A DNA stretch of 64,000 bases from a bacterium. Its GTDB lineage: Bacteria > Bacillota > Bacilli > Lactobacillales > Streptococcaceae. A model generated the notes under the pieces. That model saw only the letters and a program-made list of their open reading frames with translations, searched no databases and was not told the DNA's origin. The stretch spans positions 124,001 through 188,000 of the forward strand of contig CAJNCG010000001.1 of assembly GCA_905221205.1 (NCBI GenBank), read 5' to 3'. Of this stretch, positions 20,194-29,864 are shown piece after piece (position 1 is the stretch's first letter; every line of letters begins with the position of its first letter). Position numbers and translations under genes: made by a program.

Positions 20194-21174
20194 ATGATTA
20201 GTGTAATCGTACCCGTTTATAATGTGGAAACTTACCTGGAAGAATGTTTAGTCAGCATTCAAAACCAAACCTATACAGACTTTGAAGTCCTTTTAGTCAA
20301 TGATGGTTCAACAGATGGCTCCCAAGTTATTTGTGAGCGTTATTGCCAAGCAGATAAACGTTTCCGATTAATCAGTCAAAGCAATCAAGGCCAAAGTGTT
20401 GCACGAAATACGGGTGTAGCAGCTTCAAGAGGCGAGTTTATTGCGTTTGTAGATAGCGATGACATGATCCTAGCAAATTATTTAGAAACTTTGATGCACT
20501 ATATGAGTGACGACGTCGATATTGTAGAAAGTCAATTCACCGTACATAAAAAGGAGTTCTTGGCAGAAAAATCTCAAGATACAAAGATCCTTTTTGAGGG
20601 AAATTCTGAAGAAGCAGTGAAAGTTGTCCCTAACCACTTACTTAGTGTCAATCCAGTCACAAAGCTTTATAGAAGAGCTATTGTTGAAGCTATTCCTTAC
20701 CTAGAAGGGCTCATTTTTGAAGATATTTATAGCGGAATTGGCATGCTTAAATATATCAGAAAGATTGTTAAGATTGATTATGTAGGCTATTATTACCGGC
20801 AACACGCGACTAGTACCATGCACCGAACCTTTACTCCCAAAAACTTGGATGTATTTACAGTCAGTGACCAATTGATAGACTTGTATTCTGATAGGGAAGA
20901 ACTTCTTCCTTATATTGGTAAATACCTAGTGCATGTAGCTACCATGCATTATCAAGACTATATTCAAAAAGGAAATTCATATGCAGATATCTATAATCAG
21001 AAATTGGCTGACTATGTAACTATCACCAAGAAAAATCCTGAGGTAGCCAAAAGTTCGCGTATGATTAGACTTTATAAGCTGTGTCCAAGATATTACAACA
21101 CCATCCTATTTCCTTTCTATCACTCTATATGGAAATGGAAAAATGGCATTAGGGAAGACAAGATAGAAGAATGA
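20194..21174 (+). CDS. GT2-family glycosyltransferase, tandem paralogue 1 of 5
   Basis: 326 residues. The GT-A domain starts MISVIVPVYNVETYLEECL, with LVNDGSTDGS and the metal-binding AFVDSDD near residue 90. A conserved block with FEDIYSGIGMLKYIRK and YVGYYYRQHATSTM follows near residues 180-210, and a C-terminal helical part ends near FPFYHSIW. It is the first of five adjacent homologues that share this layout. Its codon use is less AT-biased than copies 2 and 3. The linkage formed is unknown. Confidence 0.88.
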   Translation: MISVIVPVYNVETYLEECLVSIQNQTYTDFEVLLVNDGSTDGSQVICERYCQADKRFRLISQSNQGQSVARNTGVAASRGEFIAFVDSDDMILANYLETLMHYMSDDVDIVESQFTVHKKEFLAEKSQDTKILFEGNSEEAVKVVPNHLLSVNPVTKLYRRAIVEAIPYLEGLIFEDIYSGIGMLKYIRKIVKIDYVGYYYRQHATSTMHRTFTPKNLDVFTVSDQLIDLYSDREELLPYIGKYLVHVATMHYQDYIQKGNSYADIYNQKLADYVTITKKNPEVAKSSRMIRLYKLCPRYYNTILFPFYHSIWKWKNGIREDKIEE

Positions 21175-21204
21175 AGTAGTATCATACAAGAGGGAAAGAG
21201 GAAA

Positions 21205-22212
21205 ATGATTAGCGTTATCGTGCCCGTTTATAATGTAGAAGAATATTTAGAAGAATGTCTAGAAAGTATTCGAAATCAAACTTATCAAGATATAGAAGTT
21301 ATCTTAGTAAATGATGGTTCAACGGACACCTCAAAAGAAATTTGCGAACGATTTTGCAAAGTAGATAGTCGCTTTAGATTGATTAATCAAGAAAACCAAG
21401 GACAAAGTGTTGCGAGAAATCGTGGGGTTAAAGAATCCATTGGCGAATACATCATGTTTGTAGATAGCGATGATGTTATCAATACAAACGTATTAGAAGT
21501 ACTACTTCCTTACATGAAGACGGATGTAGATATGGTAGAATGTAGATTAACAATCAATAAAGAAGAGTTCAATCTTACTAAGCCTTCTACAATTGCATTT
21601 GAAGGAAACTCTAAAGAAGCAATTCTTAATTGTATTGCGATTAAAGAAGTGAAATTTTGCGCTTTTACAAAATTATATAGAAGAGAAATTGTTGAAAAGA
21701 TACCATTTTTGGAAGGATATATTTACGAAGATGTTTTTACAGGAATAAATTATTTAAAATATATTCGAAAAATTATAGTCGTTGATTTTATTGGTTATTA
21801 TTATCGCATTCGTCCAAATAGTACTATGACGAAACCCTTTAATGAAAAAGATTTAGATATTTTTAAAGTGGGAAATCAGTTAATAGATTCCTTTAAAGAT
21901 GATGAAAATATGCTTCCTTATATTGGATATTTTATGTTTTATCTTGGTCATGGACACTATTTAAAAGATGGAATAAATAAGAAGAATCCATATGTCGATT
22001 TATATGAAAATTTTATTCGAAACGCTGCTTTTATAGCAAAGCAATCCAAGGAAGTTGTCCAGAAATATCGTTTATTGCGACTGTACTTACTTGCTCCAAA
22101 ATATTATACAACGATTACTCATCCCATTTATACAAGTATACAAAAGATTTGGATATCTACTAAAAAAGTAATGAATCATCTAAATGATAAATTACATATA
22201 GGAAAAAATTGA
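21205..22212 (+). CDS. GT2-family glycosyltransferase, tandem paralogue 2 of 5
   Basis: 335 residues. It shares the start MISVIVPVYNVEEYLEECL, LVNDGSTDTS, FVDSDD and the YEDVFTGINYLKYIRK / FIGYYYRIRPNSTM blocks with its neighbours, but the acceptor half differs (for example MECRLTINKEE and FMFYLGHGHY regions). This pattern of conserved donor domain and drifting acceptor domain suggests different linkages from one ancestral gene. It is more AT-rich than copy 1. GAGG-type ribosome binding site upstream. Confidence 0.87.
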   Translation: MISVIVPVYNVEEYLEECLESIRNQTYQDIEVILVNDGSTDTSKEICERFCKVDSRFRLINQENQGQSVARNRGVKESIGEYIMFVDSDDVINTNVLEVLLPYMKTDVDMVECRLTINKEEFNLTKPSTIAFEGNSKEAILNCIAIKEVKFCAFTKLYRREIVEKIPFLEGYIYEDVFTGINYLKYIRKIIVVDFIGYYYRIRPNSTMTKPFNEKDLDIFKVGNQLIDSFKDDENMLPYIGYFMFYLGHGHYLKDGINKKNPYVDLYENFIRNAAFIAKQSKEVVQKYRLLRLYLLAPKYYTTITHPIYTSIQKIWISTKKVMNHLNDKLHIGKN

Positions 22213-22267
22213 TTACCTGAATATATAGGGGGATGCACTAAATTTTAAAGGAGATGTCAGAATAAAA

Positions 22268-23227
22268 ATGATTAGCATTATCGTCCCCGTTTATAATGTG
22301 GAAGAATACTTGGAAGAATGTATAGAGAGTATAAGGCAGCAAACTTTCACAGATTTTGAAGTTATTTTAGTCAATGATGGATCTACTGATTACTCAAAAG
22401 AAATTTGTGAGGAATATTGTAGGAAAGATTCTCGTTTTCGCTTAATAAATCAGGAAAACCAAGGACAGAGTATTGCAAGAAATAGAGGCGTTGCTGAGTC
22501 TACAGGAGAATTCATCGTTTTTATTGATAGTGACGATATAGTAAAGTTTGATTTGTTGACACAATTAAAGAAGTATATGTCTGATGGAATTGATATTGTA
22601 GAATGTGATAGAACTGAGGCTATTCAATGTTTAAATGAAGAAAAAAAAGATATTCATGTTAAAGAATTTGATTCAAATGAAGCATTATACCAATGTTTTA
22701 ATCATGGAGTAAGTTGGAGTCCAGTCGCAAAACTCTATCGTCGTGAAATAGTGGAGAAAGTTCCGTTTTTAGAAAATTTAATTTATGAAGATTTTTATAC
22801 TGGAATCGTCTCTTTAAAATATATTCATAAAATAAGAAAAATTGACTATATTGGTTATTATTATCGATATCATACTTCTAGTACGATGAATCAGAAATAT
22901 TCAGAAAAGAATCTTGATATTTTTAAGGTTGGCGAAAAATTATTAGAGGAATTTAGAGAAGATAATTGGTTACCTTATGTAGGGAATATGTTATTTTTAG
23001 TCGGTATTGGACATTTTAAAAAGTATAATATAAGAGTTGGACATCCATATTATCAGTTATATGTTGATGCAATTGATAACTATTTTGAAATAGCTAAGAA
23101 ATCATCGGATATTTTCAATTCTAGTAAATTATTAAGATGGTATAGTTACTCACCAAAATATTTTTTAAGTATATTTTATCCTTTATATTTAAGATATTTA
23201 GACATTCGAAAAAAATGGAAAATTTAA
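22268..23227 (+). CDS. GT2-family glycosyltransferase, tandem paralogue 3 of 5
   Basis: 319 residues, starting MISIIVPVYNVEEYLEECI with IDSDD as the metal site and YEDFYTGIVSLKYIHK / YIGYYYRYHTSSTM. It is the shortest copy. The gap before it (55 bases) is larger than most in the locus and its ribosome binding site (GGAG near 22251) is rather far from the ATG. Function as for its neighbours: transfer of one sugar to a lipid-linked intermediate, specificity unknown. Confidence 0.85.
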   Translation: MISIIVPVYNVEEYLEECIESIRQQTFTDFEVILVNDGSTDYSKEICEEYCRKDSRFRLINQENQGQSIARNRGVAESTGEFIVFIDSDDIVKFDLLTQLKKYMSDGIDIVECDRTEAIQCLNEEKKDIHVKEFDSNEALYQCFNHGVSWSPVAKLYRREIVEKVPFLENLIYEDFYTGIVSLKYIHKIRKIDYIGYYYRYHTSSTMNQKYSEKNLDIFKVGEKLLEEFREDNWLPYVGNMLFLVGIGHFKKYNIRVGHPYYQLYVDAIDNYFEIAKKSSDIFNSSKLLRWYSYSPKYFLSIFYPLYLRYLDIRKKWKI

Positions 23228-23240
23228 TAGGAGCCTATTT

Positions 23241-24227
23241 ATGATTAGTGTCATTGTACCTGTTTATAATGTTGAAGAGTATCTGGAAGAATGTCTAGAC
23301 AGTATTCAGCATCAAACTTATACGGATATAGAAGTGATTCTAGTCAATGATGGTTCAAGGGATGGCTCAAAAGAAATTTATGAGAGATATTGTCAACAAG
23401 ATTCTCGTTTTCGCTTAATCAATCAAGAAAATCAGGGACAGAGTGCTGCGAGAAATCATGGAGTTACTGCTTCTAGAGGTGAATTGATTACTTTTGTGGA
23501 TAGCGATGATGTCCTATCCATAAAATATTTAGAAATTTTGAATCGTTACATGGCAGAAGACATTGATTTGGTAGAATGTCATTATAGAGCTACTAAAAGT
23601 GTTTTTGATAAATTAAAGGAAGTAGATAATATTCAGATTGAGTTTGAGGGAAATTCAGAAGAAGCTGTTATAAAGAGTTGTAATTACGGGTTGTCTTACT
23701 CTCCAGTCTGTAAATTATATCGAAGACACTTAGTGGAAGATTTTCCATTCTTAACAGGAGTTATTTATGAAGATATTTATCACGGCGTAGGATTATTGAA
23801 ATTTATCCGAAAAATGGTAAGACTTGATTATGTAGGCTACTATTATCGAGAATATTCAAACAGTACCATGAGAAGACGTTTTTCTGAGAAAAATCTAGAT
23901 TTGTTTACTTGTTGTGATAAACTAGTGGATTTGTTTGCTTCAGATGAAACCTTAATCCCTTATATCGGAAAGTTTTTAGTTCAAATTGTCACGACTCATC
24001 ATAAAGATTTTATCGAAAATGACAATCCCTACCAAAATTTATATGAAGAAAAATTAAAAGAATACATAAAACTTGTAGAAAAATCTCCAGAAGTGGCAAG
24101 AACTAGTAAAATGGTTCGAATGTATAAAATAGCTCCAAAACTATATCTACGATATACATTTCCGATTGTAAATAGAACCTGGAGATGGTTGAATTATTTG
24201 AAAGAGCTTATTGATAAAGGGGAATGA
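23241..24227 (+). CDS. GT2-family glycosyltransferase, tandem paralogue 4 of 5
   Basis: 328 residues. Same architecture: MISVIVPVYNVEEYLEECL, LVNDGSRDGS, TFVDSDD, YEDIYHGVGLLKFIRK, YVGYYYREYSNSTM. Its C-terminal half looks closest to copy 1 (FEGNSEEAV; IPYIGKFLVQIVTTHHKDFI against LPYIGKYLVHVATMHYQDYI), hinting at duplication of 1 or 4 after the array formed. An AGGAG site precedes it. It overlaps copy 5 by four bases. Confidence 0.87.
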   Translation: MISVIVPVYNVEEYLEECLDSIQHQTYTDIEVILVNDGSRDGSKEIYERYCQQDSRFRLINQENQGQSAARNHGVTASRGELITFVDSDDVLSIKYLEILNRYMAEDIDLVECHYRATKSVFDKLKEVDNIQIEFEGNSEEAVIKSCNYGLSYSPVCKLYRRHLVEDFPFLTGVIYEDIYHGVGLLKFIRKMVRLDYVGYYYREYSNSTMRRRFSEKNLDLFTCCDKLVDLFASDETLIPYIGKFLVQIVTTHHKDFIENDNPYQNLYEEKLKEYIKLVEKSPEVARTSKMVRMYKIAPKLYLRYTFPIVNRTWRWLNYLKELIDKGE

Positions 24228-25219
24228 ATTTGGAGTACAGCAAATTGATTAGTGTCATTGTGCCAGTTTTCAATGTTGAAGAGTATCTGGAAGAATGTTT
24301 AGATAGTATTCAATGTCAAACTTATAGCAATATTGAAGTAATACTTGTTAACGATGGTTCTACGGATCATTCACAAGAAATTTGTGAGCGCTATTGTCAA
24401 CATGATCCTCGCTTTCACTTAATCAATCAAGCAAATAAAGGATTAAGTGGCGCTCGTAATCGTGGTATGATTGAATCTAAAGGCGAATTTATCACTTTTG
24501 TAGACAGTGATGATGTCATTAAAGATGATATGTTGGAGCAATTATTAAAGCACATGACTTCAGAAGAAATGGACATCGTAGAATGTTGGTATACAAATGA
24601 TAGAAAAGAAATAGAAATCCCTTCTCCCGAGAATGTCAAAATTATTTTTCAAGGAAATGCCCAAGAAGCTTTAGTCTCTTTATGTACAGATAATATTGTC
24701 CGTTTGAATGCAGTTGCTAAACTTTTTCGAAGACAAGTGATTCTCAATTTTCCATTTTTAGAAGGTCTATTTTATGAAGATGTATATGGAGGAATGGGAA
24801 TCTTAAAACATATTCATAAAATGGTAAAAATCGATTATATAGGATATTATTATCGCGTGCGTTCTGGTAGTATTATGAATCGCGAATTTAATTTGAAAAA
24901 TTTGGATTTGTTTACGATTTGTGATAAAGTGGAGCAACTATATGAAGGAAATGCTGACTCACTCCCATACGTACAACGTCGCTTATTCCATTTAGTTTTG
25001 ATGCACGTTGTCGACTATCGCATATTTGAGGGAAATCCCTATCAAGAAAAATATGTCGAGTATCTGAATCGTTACGCTAAAAGTTCAAGTCGCTCATTTT
25101 TAATGAGAGCTTATCGCTTATTCCCTCAAAAGATTGTCTTTATTTCAAGAGTTGTTGGAGCCATTCAATGGAGATTTGAAAAATATATTGTAAAAAGATT
25201 TTGGAGAGGGTTGAAGTAG
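24224..25219 (+). CDS. GT2-family glycosyltransferase, tandem paralogue 5 of 5
   Basis: 331 residues. A six-residue N-terminal extension precedes LISVIVPVFNVEEYLEECL. The donor part has TFVDSDD; the later block is YEDVYGGMGILKHIHK and YIGYYYRVRSGSIM. It departs most from the others (NKGLSGARN in place of NQGQSVARN) and has a shorter acceptor part. Start ATG overlaps the previous stop, GGGG just upstream. Two bases separate it from the next gene. Confidence 0.86.
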   Translation: MNLEYSKLISVIVPVFNVEEYLEECLDSIQCQTYSNIEVILVNDGSTDHSQEICERYCQHDPRFHLINQANKGLSGARNRGMIESKGEFITFVDSDDVIKDDMLEQLLKHMTSEEMDIVECWYTNDRKEIEIPSPENVKIIFQGNAQEALVSLCTDNIVRLNAVAKLFRRQVILNFPFLEGLFYEDVYGGMGILKHIHKMVKIDYIGYYYRVRSGSIMNREFNLKNLDLFTICDKVEQLYEGNADSLPYVQRRLFHLVLMHVVDYRIFEGNPYQEKYVEYLNRYAKSSSRSFLMRAYRLFPQKIVFISRVVGAIQWRFEKYIVKRFWRGLK

Positions 25220-25220
25220 T

Positions 25221-26216
25221 ATGAATTATTACTTAAAAGAATTTTACACAGAAGCCAAACATGCAGGATCTAAAGCAAGATTAGATGCTGAAAAAATAAT
25301 GCTAGAAGCAGGATATCAACCTTTTTCCCTAAATAATGATTCAAATCCCATCACTTTGAAAAAGGAAGATGTGATAGTTCTTCAATTTCCGTTATTATGG
25401 CATTCCTTAAAAAAACAAATTTTAACGAGATTTTTGAAAAATAGAACATTCAAAGCTTATTTGCTGATTCACGATATCGAGTCCCTGAGAAACCAAAAAA
25501 TCAAGTCATTTACAGATTTCAAATACTCTATTATCCATTTTTTACAAAATAAAATCGTACTTGAAAAAGTGGATGGTATTATCGCCCATAACGAAAAGAT
25601 GAAAGCAGAACTTGTGCGATTAGGAATACCGGAAGAGAAGATTGTTTCCTTAGAAATATTTGATTATTTGATTCCAAATTATGAAGAGAAGAAAGCTTAT
25701 GAAAAAGAAACTATTTTGTTAGCTGGAAATTTCGATATTCGAAAAACAAAATATGCTCGACAATTACCTGAAAAACCAGATTTTTCTATTTATGGCATTA
25801 ACTTTGAAGAGGAAAATCTTCCTTACAACGTTCATTATCAAGGTGCTTTTTCTCCTGATGAACTTCCTCATCATCTTCAAGGTGGTTTTGGCTTAGTCTG
25901 GGATGGAGATAGCCCCCATACTTGTAGTGGGATGTATGGAGAATATTTAAAGATGAATAACCCACATAAAGCCTCTTTATATTTAGCATCAGGTTTTCCA
26001 ATTATTGTATGGAGCCAATCTGCTTTAGCTGATTTTGTACGAAAAAACCATTGTGGAATACTTGTTGATTCATTATTTGAAATTGCAGATTGTTTAAACT
26101 CGATTGATGAAGAAGATTTTCAAGAGCTGATTAAAAATAGTAAAATAGTAGGAGAGAAACTTCGTAACGGATATTTTCTAAAAACAGCTTTAGAAAAATG
26201 TGAAAGGAATTTGTAG
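25221..26216 (+). CDS. GT-B glycosyltransferase, galactofuranosyltransferase/Gtf3-like
   Basis: 331 residues. The C-terminal part (HYQGAFSPDELPHHLQGGFGLVWDGDS, given here in two motifs: YQGAFSPDELP and GGFGLVWDGD, then ASLYLASGFPIIVW) resembles the family that includes beta-1,6-galactofuranosyltransferases and the Gtf3 glucosyltransferase of serine-rich-repeat adhesin glycosylation. The N-terminal half holds LLIHDIESLR and IIAHNEKMKAELVRLGI. If it is a Galf transferase, UDP-Galf must come from a mutase (glf) elsewhere, because none is in the locus. Family call is fair, sugar call is weak. Confidence 0.78.
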   Translation: MNYYLKEFYTEAKHAGSKARLDAEKIMLEAGYQPFSLNNDSNPITLKKEDVIVLQFPLLWHSLKKQILTRFLKNRTFKAYLLIHDIESLRNQKIKSFTDFKYSIIHFLQNKIVLEKVDGIIAHNEKMKAELVRLGIPEEKIVSLEIFDYLIPNYEEKKAYEKETILLAGNFDIRKTKYARQLPEKPDFSIYGINFEEENLPYNVHYQGAFSPDELPHHLQGGFGLVWDGDSPHTCSGMYGEYLKMNNPHKASLYLASGFPIIVWSQSALADFVRKNHCGILVDSLFEIADCLNSIDEEDFQELIKNSKIVGEKLRNGYFLKTALEKCERNL

Positions 26217-26221
26217 AGTTT

Positions 26222-27181
26222 ATGAAACTACAAATCTTACAAAAAAAAATGGCTCGCTATCGTCAAATTTTAAAATATTATGGCCTTAAACTAACATGTG
26301 TTTACTTTCTTGCACAAAAATCTGACAAGATGTTTTATGATTTTCGTAGAAAGATTCTTTTGGATTTTGTATTAAAATTAAGAAAAGAAGCACAACTAGT
26401 TGATTCGAGTAATGAAAAAGAGGAAGAAACAACAGAATTTCCGAAAATGATTTGGACAATGTGGCAACAGGGAGAAGCGCAAATACCTGAGACGGTCCAG
26501 ACTTCAATGAAGACCATAAAAGACTTCGCCAAAAGAAATGACTGTGAATTCTATTTGTTAACGGATGAAAATCTGGCGGATTTCATCAATATTCCAGGAG
26601 ACATCACCGAAAAATACAAGAAAAAAGAATTATCAGCTGCGCATTATTCAGATATTATTCGTTTTAGTCTCTTATACCAATATGGTGGAATTTGGATGGA
26701 TGCAACCTTATTTGTATCTCCCTATGCAACTTTAGAAATGTTTGAAGGTGACTTTTTTAGTTTGAATCATCCACCGACATATCCTGAGCAAATGAAGCGA
26801 ACGATTGGTGATTTTAAATGGTCAGGTTTTTTCCTGGCAGGACAAAAAGGAGGATCTCGTTTCAAACATATTCGAGATTTATATCTTTACTATGTTCGTA
26901 AATACCCAGTTTTTATTCATTACCTGATGATGGATTATTTTATTTTGTCCGAATATGAATCAAATCATGAATTTAAAGAATTAGTGGATAGATTACCTAT
27001 TCTAGCACCAGCTGAGCGTGTTTGGTTTTTAAGAGATCATGCCCATGATCTTTTTGATGAAAAAGAATGGGAAGAAGTGTTAAAAACAACACCGATTATG
27101 AAAACGACTTATAAAATCAAGGAAGAAGTCCTTCCAGGAAGTTATCTCGATCAACTTTTACAAGGAAAATTAAAGGAATAG
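26222..27181 (+). CDS. Capsular polysaccharide synthesis glycosyltransferase (GT32/Caps_synth-like)
   Basis: 319 residues. MIWTMWQQGEAQIPETVQ and the DXD-bearing block HYSDIIRFSLLYQYGGIWMD followed by ATLFVSPY are hallmarks of the capsular synthesis (PF05704-like) family, related to GT32 transferases. A second half with FKWSGFFLAGQKGG holds the rest of the fold. The N-terminal 70 residues are basic and may bind the membrane. It is immediately followed by the flippase gene, whose ATG touches its stop codon. Donor unknown. Confidence 0.83.
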   Translation: MKLQILQKKMARYRQILKYYGLKLTCVYFLAQKSDKMFYDFRRKILLDFVLKLRKEAQLVDSSNEKEEETTEFPKMIWTMWQQGEAQIPETVQTSMKTIKDFAKRNDCEFYLLTDENLADFINIPGDITEKYKKKELSAAHYSDIIRFSLLYQYGGIWMDATLFVSPYATLEMFEGDFFSLNHPPTYPEQMKRTIGDFKWSGFFLAGQKGGSRFKHIRDLYLYYVRKYPVFIHYLMMDYFILSEYESNHEFKELVDRLPILAPAERVWFLRDHAHDLFDEKEWEEVLKTTPIMKTTYKIKEEVLPGSYLDQLLQGKLKE

Positions 27182-28732
27182 ATGAAATACACGAAAAAAA
27201 GTAGAACCGAATTTGCCACCTTAAATACTAGTATTGCTCTGGCATTGCAACCTTTTCAAGTCCTTCTTGGCTTTATCAATCGAACTATTTTTATCAATTT
27301 ACTTGGGGTAACCTATCTAGGATTAAACAATTATTTGTCTAGTTTAGTTTCTATCCTGTCTTTGGCAGAATTAGGGGTTGCTGGAGCCATGAGCTATGCA
27401 CTATATGGACCCTTAGACAGAGAAGAACATGGAAAAATCAATGCCTTTATGATTCTTTTCAAAAAATTATATAGAATCATTGGCTTTTCTATTTTTATAC
27501 TGGGCGCTATACTTTCATTATTTCTCCCTTATATGATAAAGGATTATACGGTAAATAGTGAAGTATATTTGATTTTTTTCCTCTTTGTATTTAACTCAGC
27601 TTCCAGCTATTTTTTCTCCTATAAACGAACCTTGCTTTATGTCGATCAGCGTAATTATATGATGACTTTGATTGACTTTGGATTAAATACGCTTCGTGTA
27701 TGCTTGCAAATCGGAATTTTATTCTTTACCAAAAATTATATCTTTTATCTATTGATCAGTATCATGATGAATTTTATAGGGAATATCATCATGTCGGGGA
27801 TTGTTGATAGATTGTATGGTTACTTGTTTAAGAATGAGATAACACCCATTAACCAGGAGGAAAAAGGAAAATTTATCCGAAATATCAAAGGCAATGTAGT
27901 GAGTAGCATTGGAGAAACGATTGTTTTTCAAACAGATAGTATACTAATGGCAAGTTTTGTCAGCTTAGCAGCTATTGGTATTTATGGGAATTATACCTAT
28001 GTTTTAGGATTTCTTTCACTGATTCTAAATACTGTGATTAATTCAGTTGTTTCTTCCGTAGGTAACTTAGTTCATTCGAAATCTACGACAGTAGCAGATA
28101 CGGTTAAATTCCTAAAAAAATACCAATTTATTGCTTTTAGCCTGATTTATTTTGCTAGCTTAGGCTATTTAATGTTCATTCATCCATTTATGACCATCTG
28201 GTTAGGGGAAAATTTTTCATTTAATCGTACTGTTGAAATTTTGATTGTCCTTCATTTTTTCCTAACTTTTTATAGAAGACCGATTCTAACGTTGATTTCA
28301 GTTTATGGCTTAAGTTATGAACAAAATAAAAAAGTCATTGTCGAAATTTTATTAAATATTTCCCTTTCACTCTACTTTTTAGCGATTTTAGATTTAGGAG
28401 TCGCCGGAATATTATTAGGAACAATCGGTTCCACAATACTAACTTGTTCTTGGTATGAACCCTATAGCGCCTTTAAGTATGGATTGAAAGCTTCCTCAAA
28501 GGACTTTTTTAAAACAATGTTACAAGATTTCTCAGTTGTAGGGATGAGTATCCTACTTTTGAGTTTACTGGATAACTTCCTCTTAACTCAGTTAGATATC
28601 ATTCTCAGTTTGGCAATCAAAATCGTTCTTTATTTGACAGTATTGGGTGTCTACGTTTTCCTATTTAGAAATCATGAAGGCGGTAGACAAATCATACTGA
28701 TGATTCAAAAAGTATTAAAGTTAAAAAAATAA
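27182..28732 (+). CDS. Wzx-type polysaccharide flippase
   Basis: 516 residues with about fourteen hydrophobic helices, the layout of MATE-like Wzx/RfbX translocases. The N-terminal FLGFINRTIFINLLGVTYLGLNN region (in pieces: INRTIFINLLG, YLGLNNYLSSLVSILSLAELG) is the typical polysaccharide-transporter start. It would flip the finished lipid-linked repeat unit for the EpsG-type polymerase. Start codon follows the preceding stop directly; AGGAAA lies upstream. One copy only in the locus. Confidence 0.88.
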   Translation: MKYTKKSRTEFATLNTSIALALQPFQVLLGFINRTIFINLLGVTYLGLNNYLSSLVSILSLAELGVAGAMSYALYGPLDREEHGKINAFMILFKKLYRIIGFSIFILGAILSLFLPYMIKDYTVNSEVYLIFFLFVFNSASSYFFSYKRTLLYVDQRNYMMTLIDFGLNTLRVCLQIGILFFTKNYIFYLLISIMMNFIGNIIMSGIVDRLYGYLFKNEITPINQEEKGKFIRNIKGNVVSSIGETIVFQTDSILMASFVSLAAIGIYGNYTYVLGFLSLILNTVINSVVSSVGNLVHSKSTTVADTVKFLKKYQFIAFSLIYFASLGYLMFIHPFMTIWLGENFSFNRTVEILIVLHFFLTFYRRPILTLISVYGLSYEQNKKVIVEILLNISLSLYFLAILDLGVAGILLGTIGSTILTCSWYEPYSAFKYGLKASSKDFFKTMLQDFSVVGMSILLLSLLDNFLLTQLDIILSLAIKIVLYLTVLGVYVFLFRNHEGGRQIILMIQKVLKLKK

Positions 28733-28742
28733 GGAGAAATCA

Positions 28743-29852
28743 ATGAAAAGAATTTTGGTTTGTGGATTAGTTCCAGATATTGGAGGATTAGAAAAAATTG
28801 TTCTAGATTTTTATAACCATATTGATACCTCTGAATTTGAACTAGAATTTTTACTACAAGGTCCTGAAGATGTTGAATTTAGTGATCATTTTAAAAAGCT
28901 TTGTCGCAATCCTCTAGTCGTTCATAGAATCCCTAAGTTAAGACCTCATATCCAGCAAGCCTTAAAAGAATGGGATGATTTTTTTAAGAAAAATGCCCAT
29001 CGTTATGATATTGTATGGTCCAATCAAAACGGTCTGACTCATCTAGAATTTTTAAAATTGGCAAAGAAATATGGGATAGAAAAAAGAATCGTTCATGGAC
29101 ATTGTGCTACAGCTGATAAATTTTATCGCTTTGTTCATCCAGTTAATCGTCTTTTTGTTGGCAAATATGCGACAGATTTTTGGGCCTGCGGAACAGAAGC
29201 ATTGAACCATTTTTATCATGGTCAAGAACGAAAAAAGGCCTTGGTTATTCATAATGCCATTGAAGTTGAGAAGTTTTTATACGATCAAGAAATGCAAATC
29301 CAACTTCGAAAAGAATATCAAATCCCTGAAAATTGTTTGGTCATTGGGCAAGTTTCCCGCTTAAATGAGAAACAAAAAAATCAAAGTTTCTGTATTAAGG
29401 TCTTTTGTGAAATTGTTAAAAAAGAACCAAATTCTCGTTTAGTATTTATCGGAAGAGGAGATACTGCATTTTTAGAAAATGTGGCAAAAGAATATGGTGT
29501 AGAAGACAAAGTCATTTTTACAGGTTTGACCACTAATGTCGGAAAAATGCTAAATTTATTAGATGTGTTCTTCTTCCCATCTAATTTTGAAGGATTGCCA
29601 ATTGTACTCATTGAAGCGCAAGCAAATGGATTGCCTGTTGTAACAGCAAATCATTTACCAGATGCAAGAATACTAGATAACTACGATAATAGTCTGTCTT
29701 TGAAAGATTCTCTTGAAAAATGGGCAGATAAGATTTTGTCGGTCAGAAATCATCGAGAGTTTGATACAGAAAAGATTAAACAGCTGATAGATGAAAATGG
29801 CTACGAGATTGAATCAGCAACCAGACAGTTGGAGAAATTATTTGATGAGTGA
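28743..29852 (+). CDS. GT4-family glycosyltransferase (EpsF-like), last gene of the locus
   Basis: 369 residues, GT-B fold. N-terminal VCGLVPDIGGLEKIVLDFY, then IGQVSRLNEKQKNQ at the donor-domain start and FFPSNFEGLPIVLIEAQANG with the EX7E pattern. AAGGAG precedes ATG 28743. It closes the row of co-directional genes; a hairpin follows 13 bases after the stop. Similar to but distinct from the GT4 at 17994. Confidence 0.88.
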   Translation: MKRILVCGLVPDIGGLEKIVLDFYNHIDTSEFELEFLLQGPEDVEFSDHFKKLCRNPLVVHRIPKLRPHIQQALKEWDDFFKKNAHRYDIVWSNQNGLTHLEFLKLAKKYGIEKRIVHGHCATADKFYRFVHPVNRLFVGKYATDFWACGTEALNHFYHGQERKKALVIHNAIEVEKFLYDQEMQIQLRKEYQIPENCLVIGQVSRLNEKQKNQSFCIKVFCEIVKKEPNSRLVFIGRGDTAFLENVAKEYGVEDKVIFTGLTTNVGKMLNLLDVFFFPSNFEGLPIVLIEAQANGLPVVTANHLPDARILDNYDNSLSLKDSLEKWADKILSVRNHREFDTEKIKQLIDENGYEIESATRQLEKLFDE

Positions 29853-29864
29853 TTAAAAGTTGAT

